Source of the DNA: Candidatus Sumerlaeota bacterium
Lineage (GTDB): Bacteria; Sumerlaeota; Sumerlaeia; MWCT01
Assembly: GCA_026398545.1 (NCBI GenBank)
Contig: JAPLSR010000009.1
Location: 1-8,439 of the forward strand
Length of the DNA: 8,439 bases
Reading direction: 5' to 3'
Part shown: in pieces, positions 5,930-8,439 of the stretch
How positions within the stretch are numbered: the stretch's first letter is position 1
Layout: each line of letters begins with the position of its first letter
Notes under the pieces: model-generated
Told to the model about the DNA's origin: nothing
What the model saw: the letters and a program-made list of their open reading frames with translations, nothing else
The model's database searches: none
Program-made: the position numbers and the translations under genes

Positions 5930-7300
5930 TTAATGCCCCTTTTTCCTCCTTTTTATCTTTGGTTCGAAGGCTGTTTCAAGAAATTTCGTATCATATTTGC
6001 CTTTCAGGAAATCCGGATTCTGCAGGATACGCTTGTGCAGGGGGATGGTTGTTTTGACCCCTTCGATGATGAATTCATCCAGCGCTCTATCCAGGCGGCG
6101 GATGCAGGTCGGGCGGTCCGTATCCCAGGCGATAAGCTTTGCAATCATCGAGTCATAATAGGGTGGGATGACATATTCCTCATACACATGGCTGTCCACG
6201 CGGATGCCCGGACCTCCCGGTGCGTGGTATGTGGTTATGGTGCCGGGGGATGGCATGAAGTTCCGCTCGGGGTCTTCGGCATTAATGCGCACCTCGATTG
6301 CGTGTCCATTAAACCTCACATCCTCCTGTTTGTAGGAGAGTTTATTACCGGCGGCGATGAGGATGGTTTCGCGGACGATATCGATACCGGTCACAAATTC
6401 GGTGACAGGGTGTTCAACCTGGATGCGGGTATTCATCTCCATAAAGTAGAATTTTCCGCTGGTGCTCAGGAGGAACTCGACCGTGCCTGCGCCGGCGTAT
6501 CCGATAGTCCGCGCCGCCGCCGTTGCCGCATCGCCGATTTCTTTCCTGAGTTTTTCGCTGATTGCCGGGCTGGGTGATTCCTCGAGGAGTTTCTGGTGGC
6601 GGCGCTGGATAGAGCAGTCACGCTCTCCAAGATGGATTACATTACCGTGTTCGTCCCCCAGAATCTGGATTTCTATGTGCCGGGGGTTCTCCTCATATTT
6701 CTCGATATATACATCCGGATTTCCAAAGGCGGATTCCGCCTCACTGCGGGCGGTCATAAAACCGTTTGTGAGACTGGCGTCTGTGTGGGCAATGCGCATT
6801 CCGCGCCCTCCGCCTCCTGCCGCCGCCTTGATTATGACGGGATAACCGATTTCCCGGGCAATGACTTGTGCCTCTTCAGCCGTCTTGACAATCCCATCGC
6901 TTCCGACAACCACCGGCACGCCGGCCTCTTTCATGGTGCGTTTTGCCTCCGCCTTATCACCCATCTTGCGGATTACCTCCGGTGAGGGTCCAATGAACTT
7001 AATTTTGCACTGCTGGCATATTTCCGCAAAGTGGGAATTTTCAGCGAGAAAGCCATAACCGGGATGGATGGCGTCCGAATCGGTGATTTCCGCCGCGCTG
7101 ATGATGCGGGCGATGTTCAGATAGCTCTCATTGCTTGGGGGTGGACCGATGCAGATATCCTCATCCGCAAACCGGACATGCAAAGAGTCCATATCTGCCT
7201 GGGAAAATACGGCAACTGTGCGTATGCCAAGTTCCCGGCAGGCGCGGATGATGCGGAGGGCAATCTCCCCCCGGTTGGCTATCAGAATCTTGTTAAACAC
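5930..7300 (-). CDS. accC: Acetyl-CoA carboxylase, biotin carboxylase subunit
   Basis: This enzyme uses ATP and bicarbonate to carboxylate the biotin on AccB, the first half-reaction of malonyl-CoA synthesis, in the cytoplasm. It opens MFNKILIANRGEIALRIIRA, the conserved N-terminus, followed by IHPGYGFLAEN. The ATP-grasp glycine loop AAAGGGGRGM lies at about 159-168. With the start at 7300, key residues fall at or within one position of the E. coli numbers: K158, H208, K237, E275, E288, N290, R292 and R338. Length is 456 residues against about 449 in E. coli, with a basic tail KIKRRKKGH. The start codon is GTG at 7298-7300. Another in-frame GTG at 7307-7309 would add three residues (MPE), and no in-frame ATG exists upstream before a stop. 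Only a weak GGGG at 7311-7314 could act as ribosome binding site. It is second in the cluster after accB. Function is essentially certain. Confidence 0.97.
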   Translation of the reverse strand: MFNKILIANRGEIALRIIRACRELGIRTVAVFSQADMDSLHVRFADEDICIGPPPSNESYLNIARIISAAEITDSDAIHPGYGFLAENSHFAEICQQCKIKFIGPSPEVIRKMGDKAEAKRTMKEAGVPVVVGSDGIVKTAEEAQVIAREIGYPVIIKAAAGGGGRGMRIAHTDASLTNGFMTARSEAESAFGNPDVYIEKYEENPRHIEIQILGDEHGNVIHLGERDCSIQRRHQKLLEESPSPAISEKLRKEIGDAATAAARTIGYAGAGTVEFLLSTSGKFYFMEMNTRIQVEHPVTEFVTGIDIVRETILIAAGNKLSYKQEDVRFNGHAIEVRINAEDPERNFMPSPGTITTYHAPGGPGIRVDSHVYEEYVIPPYYDSMIAKLIAWDTDRPTCIRRLDRALDEFIIEGVKTTIPLHKRILQNPDFLKGKYDTKFLETAFEPKIKRRKKGH

Positions 7301-7323
7301 CTCTGGCACACCCCAGTGTATTT

Positions 7324-7355
7324 GAGAATCGGTGAATCGGAGAATGGGAGAATCG
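7324..7355. repeat. Tandem octamer repeat, four units, accB-accC spacer
   Basis: Four adjacent octamers read GAGAATCG, GTGAATCG, GAGAATGG and GAGAATCG on the plus strand (CGATTCTC-type on the transcribed strand). Units 2 and 3 each differ from the consensus by one base. The array ends 14 bases upstream of the outer accC start candidate, inside the operon transcript leader of accC. I recall similar CGATTCTCCCATTCTC-type arrays from environmental genomes, without having searched. Confidence 0.75.
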
Positions 7356-7395
7356 ATGCATTGGCAAAGATGTTTTCGTGTTGATGCACAACTTA

Positions 7396-7415
7396 TAAAT
7401 CCGCCTCAGGCAGAC
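7396..7415 (-). repeat. GC-rich palindromic repeat, copy 2
   Basis: This is an inverted copy of 5428-5447 with one mismatch in 20. The mismatch (CCGCCTCAGGCAGA) breaks the palindrome and shortens the possible stem, so it appears to be a decayed copy. It lies just downstream of the accB stop (7423) in the same spacer as the tandem octamers. Confidence 0.7.
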
Positions 7416-7422
7416 AGAAACC

Positions 7423-8064
7423 TCATGACGGTTTGATCTTGAACATGGGCTGCCCGTATTCCACGGGCTGGCTGTTTTCCGCAAGGATTTCTATAATCTG
7501 ACCCCGGACTTCCGCCTTGATTTCATTCATCAGCTTCATTGCCTCAACAATGCAAAGGACGGTTTCCGGGGTGACATTGTCACCGACTTCCACATAGGGG
7601 GGAGATTCTGGCGATGGTGCGCGGTAGAATGTGCCAACCATTGGAGATTTGATATCGATATATTTTTCTTCCTTCTTTTCCGCTGGCGGGGGTTGTGTTG
7701 CAAGTGGGTGCGGACTGTTTGAGTTTTTTTGTTCTGTTTCGGCATGAGCGGGGTTCTGGGTTATGGGGATGGCAGGGGATATGCCTGGAATCATCTGAGG
7801 TAAGATGGATAGCATGGGGGTGAGCGCGCCTGCCTGAGCCTTCCCCACTTTTTTGCCCTTATTATATTGGGAGACTATATGCAGTTTCATCTCACCCAGT
7901 TCCAGGTCAAATTTTTGTATTTTACTTTCATTAATGAAGATAATCAGGGTTTTGATGGATTCGAGCGACCAGCCTTCATGGGATGCGGGTGCCGGCTTGG
8001 GGTTTGACGATGGCGACCTCTTTGGTTTCCCCTTTGCTCCAGATTTGGATGTTCTTTTTACCAT
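7423..8064 (-). CDS. accB: Acetyl-CoA carboxylase, biotin carboxyl carrier protein
   Basis: This protein carries biotin between AccC and the carboxyltransferase. Its 213 residues comprise a basic N-terminal extension (1-28, eight Lys/Arg in the first 23), the conserved N-terminal helix region (about 34-66, ESIKTLIIFINESKIQKFDL), a long linker (67-135) and the biotinyl domain (136-213). The biotinylation motif is EAMKLMNEI, with K177 the modified lysine, and IKSPMVGTFYRAPSPESPPYVEVGD-type start features precede it. The family is usually about 150-170 residues, so the extension and linker are long. The linker combines a hydrophobic Pro/Ile/Leu/Met stretch (81-103) with a hydrophilic Pro/Ala/Ser part. 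The ATG at 8064 has AAGGGGA eight bases upstream, while a TTG at 8085 could add seven residues but is less likely. It is the first gene of the minus-strand cluster; the spacer to accC (about 120 bases) holds two repeats. Confidence 0.96.
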   Translation of the reverse strand: MVKRTSKSGAKGKPKRSPSSNPKPAPASHEGWSLESIKTLIIFINESKIQKFDLELGEMKLHIVSQYNKGKKVGKAQAGALTPMLSILPQMIPGISPAIPITQNPAHAETEQKNSNSPHPLATQPPPAEKKEEKYIDIKSPMVGTFYRAPSPESPPYVEVGDNVTPETVLCIVEAMKLMNEIKAEVRGQIIEILAENSQPVEYGQPMFKIKPS

Positions 8065-8113
8065 TATACTCGTCCCCTTTATCAATCTAACTTGGTATAA
8101 ATGAGATACAAAG

Positions 8114-8119
8114 AGTATA
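8114..8119 (-). promoter_or_regulatory. Candidate -10 element for accB operon
   Basis: On the minus strand this reads TATACT, about 50 bases before the accB ATG. The hexamer 17 bases upstream (TTATCT) is a poor -35 match, so the assignment is tentative. Confidence 0.35.
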
Positions 8120-8272
8120 CTATTAACAATAAAACGAGATAAGTTTCCGTATTGCCGTGCAGGATGTCAAGCAATTTTCATCTTATCTTCCGCAGCGTTT
8201 CCTTTCCTGAAAGGGTGTAACTCCTATCGTCTGTTTTTCCTGTTGCAATAATTCCGAATCAAAGACTATGTT

Positions 8273-8281
8273 TGTTATAAT
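8273..8281 (+). promoter_or_regulatory. Candidate extended -10 promoter for the 8315 gene
   Basis: TGTTATAAT fits the extended -10 pattern TGnTATAAT and lies 33 bases before the ATG at 8315. No good -35 hexamer is seen, which extended -10 promoters can tolerate. Confidence 0.5.
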
Positions 8282-8314
8282 AATGAATGAAATTCAGGCA
8301 TGAGGTAAGATATA

Positions 8315-8439
8315 ATGGACCGGAAAGGGAAGATTCTGGTTAGAGTTACCCTTGTGGGGTTGATAATTCTTAGTTTTGCTGTGGCATTGGCTTCAGATAA
8401 TGTCCATCGCTGTGCCGGCGCGGGGTTCTGGTTCCCGGC
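8315..8439 (+). CDS. Secreted or exported protein, 3'-truncated by window edge
   Basis: An open frame of 41 codons runs from the ATG at 8315 off the end of the window. GAGGT at 8302-8306 is a ribosome binding site 8 bases upstream, and a candidate promoter lies at 8273-8281. The N-terminus MDRKGKILVR is basic, followed by a hydrophobic core VTLVGLIILSFAVALA and a likely signal peptidase cleavage after ALA (residue 26, before SDNVHRC). This is a classical Sec signal peptide, so the mature protein probably crosses the cytoplasmic membrane. The visible mature part (SDNVHRCAGAGFWFP) is too short to assign a family. The gene is divergent from accB and not obviously linked to it. Confidence 0.75.
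   Translation, partial: MDRKGKILVRVTLVGLIILSFAVALASDNVHRCAGAGFWFP

Larger units (their letters stand above)
8065..8314. other. Divergent intergenic control region
   Basis: This 250-base AT-rich spacer separates the divergently read accB and the secreted protein gene at 8315. Apart from candidate promoter elements near both ends, the middle holds a small inverted repeat, CCTTTCCTGAAAGG (8201-8214). I see no open gene, tRNA, riboswitch-like fold or recognisable FapR-type operator. Confidence 0.6.

Noticed and set aside
5933..6577. Long open frame (214 codons) on the plus strand opposite accC
   Set aside because: It lies wholly antisense to a well-conserved accC and has no recognisable domain. 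Such frames are usual opposite GC-moderate genes with strong codon bias.
6728..6740. Palindrome GGCGGATTCCGCC inside accC
   Set aside because: It encodes a segment (ESAFG) of the conserved AccC protein and matches neither repeat family beyond a short GC core.
7293..7484. 63-codon minus-strand frame spanning the accB-accC spacer
   Set aside because: It overlaps the end of accB out of frame, and its middle is just translated repeat sequence. There is no ribosome binding site of note.
8311..8316. TATAAT just before the 8315 gene as a -10 box
   Set aside because: It overlaps the start codon, so transcription from it would begin inside the gene. The extended -10 at 8273-8281 is better placed.

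Overview
The window is ordinary bacterial protein-coding DNA in two convergent gene blocks, with no rRNA, tRNA, CRISPR array, integrase or transposase visible. Its moderate GC content, the joint presence of an accB-accC-Asp23-AmaP cluster, a B12-type radical SAM protein, and several kinds of short dispersed or tandem repeats suggest an uncultivated bacterial lineage assembled from a metagenome. I cannot name the phylum. The accBC-Asp23 order is best known from Firmicutes, but Asp23/AmaP-like proteins also occur in various candidate phyla.

Plus-strand block (1-4630): the 3' part of a radical SAM protein (1-951) is followed by an ABC-2 type exporter operon. This comprises an ATPase (991-1932), two related six-helix permeases (1929-2705 and 2702-3538) joined by ATGA overlaps, and a membrane-anchored protein with a probable TPR segment (3554-4630) that starts 15 bases after the second permease. 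The ATPase dimer would power a heterodimeric channel made of the two permeases. The anchored protein is a likely accessory factor, but the substrate cannot be read from the sequence.

Minus-strand block (8064 down to 4707): accB (biotin carboxyl carrier protein), accC (biotin carboxylase), a small Asp23/Gls24 protein and an AmaP-like two-helix membrane protein. AccB and AccC perform the biotin carboxylation half-reaction of acetyl-CoA carboxylase, the first step of fatty acid synthesis. The Asp23/AmaP pair is an envelope-stress or membrane-associated module often linked to these genes. The gene spacers (about 80-120 bases) carry repeats. A divergent control region (8065-8314) separates this operon from the start of a secreted protein gene (8315 to the window edge).

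The most unusual signal is a perfect 37-nt inverted repeat inside the coding sequences of two adjacent exporter genes, the second permease (3289-3325) and the TPR protein (3915-3951). It is translated in both without breaking either frame. In the permease it lies in a loop about 13 residues longer than the matching loop of the sister permease, about the size of the element (12.3 codons). This looks like a small palindromic element that inserts in frame into protein genes. Three other repeat types lie in spacers: a GC-rich palindrome in two inverted copies (5428-5447, 7396-7415), a tandem octamer (7324-7355) and a short 9-mer repeat (4631-4657).
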